From: Gordius sp. MW1
Taxonomy: Eukaryota; Nematomorpha; Gordioida; Gordea; Gordiidae
Assembly (NCBI GenBank): GCA_964036665.1
Contig: OZ038528.1
Location: forward strand, 3,602,501 to 3,666,500
Length of the DNA stretch: 64,000 nucleotides
Direction: 5' to 3'
In this document: positions 63,606-64,000 of the stretch, one piece after another
Numbering within the stretch: the first letter of the stretch is position 1
How the letters are laid out: each line of letters begins with the position of its first letter
Notes under the pieces: model-generated
Told to the model about the DNA's origin: nothing
The model's database searches: none
The model's input: only the letters and a program-made list of their open reading frames with translations
Made by a program: the position numbers and the translations under genes

Positions 63606-63853
63606 GCGTAACTAGCATTTCCTCAAGGGGTGGGGTTATAAATTTTAAGGTGAGATCTTTTTTGCAACTTTTTTTGATAAAAATGTTTACTTTCCTAAAA
63701 GTTTAAAGTGATAATAGCGTAAAAACATTAAAATACTAAAAGTAATATTCCAACAAATATTTATTTTTATTAAATAAACAATATAAAAATTATATAAATT
63801 GAAAATCATGGGAGGGGTTCTAACCCGAAAACCACCCCCTCCCTACGCCAATG
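63601..63853. repeat. MITE, 'gggcgtagcc' group, after last visible polybromo exon
   Basis: Left cataggcgtaactagc, right ccctacgccaatgg (inverted), with attttaaggtgagat and aaaaccaccccctccc inside. The TAG that would end the polybromo frame (63603-63605) lies within this element, which favours splicing at 63588. Possible AATAAA-type signals at 63771 and 63945 are not specific in such AT-rich DNA. Confidence 0.5.
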
Positions 63854-64000
63854 GACACATATATAACAACACCTACTTTGTGATTTCAGGCTTTAATTAG
63901 GTGTACTTTGTAAATTAATTTTATAACCTGAAACGCATTCCATTAATAAAATGCCGTATTAATTTTTCTTATTTTATTTATTCCTCATGTTATGTATAAC

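Overview
This is a window of nuclear DNA from an animal, probably an invertebrate. It is strongly AT-rich, its genes are split by spliceosomal introns (GT...AG), and it is packed with eukaryotic transposable elements. No prokaryotic operon, CRISPR array or convincing tRNA/rRNA gene was seen. The species cannot be named from the sequence. Useful hints are introns as short as 37-45 bp beside introns of several kb, an animal-type polybromo gene, and RTE, Ty3/gypsy, hAT and Helitron elements.

Three host genes can be reconstructed by joining exons whose splice phases agree. (1) Positions 925-5455, minus strand: an S9-family (prolyl-oligopeptidase/acylaminoacyl-peptidase type) serine peptidase with nine visible exons. 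Its catalytic Ser/Asp/His exons lie beyond the left edge. (2) Positions 16035-21135, minus strand: a three-exon gene for a 639-residue, mostly low-complexity protein that I do not recognise. (3) Positions 41890-63588, plus strand: a polybromo (PBRM1/BAF180, PBAF chromatin remodeller) orthologue of at least 29 exons. It encodes six bromodomains and two BAH domains; any HMG-box exons lie beyond the right edge.

Between and inside these genes, left to right: a solo LTR split by a hAT remnant (6.4-8.4 kb); a MULE-transposase-like fragment, a telomere-like tract and a 110-bp tandem array (11.3-12.2 kb); a GC-tipped inverted-repeat element holding a 150-bp tandem array (13.2-15.3 kb); a decayed RTE-type LINE (26.2-29.3 kb); an element with an array of CCAATGG/CCATTGG hairpin units (30.3-31.7 kb); a fold-back MITE (32.7-33.2 kb); a non-autonomous Helitron (34.2-35.0 kb); a long (TAG)n microsatellite; and a nearly complete but coding-dead Ty3/gypsy LTR retrotransposon (35.5-40.7 kb).

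The polybromo introns carry six copies of one MITE family, several copies of a 'catgggcgtagcc' MITE, an inverted pair of LTR fragments, and a second copy of the hairpin-array element with a reverse-transcriptase C-terminal fragment nested inside it. The stretches 21.2-26.1 kb, 8.8-11.2 kb and 31.7-32.7 kb show no gene I can support. I found no new enzymatic system. The most notable points are the ultra-short introns, the loss of the acetyl-lysine-binding Asn in three of six bromodomains, the two-start S9 peptidase, the unidentified 639-residue gene, and the paired hairpin-array elements.
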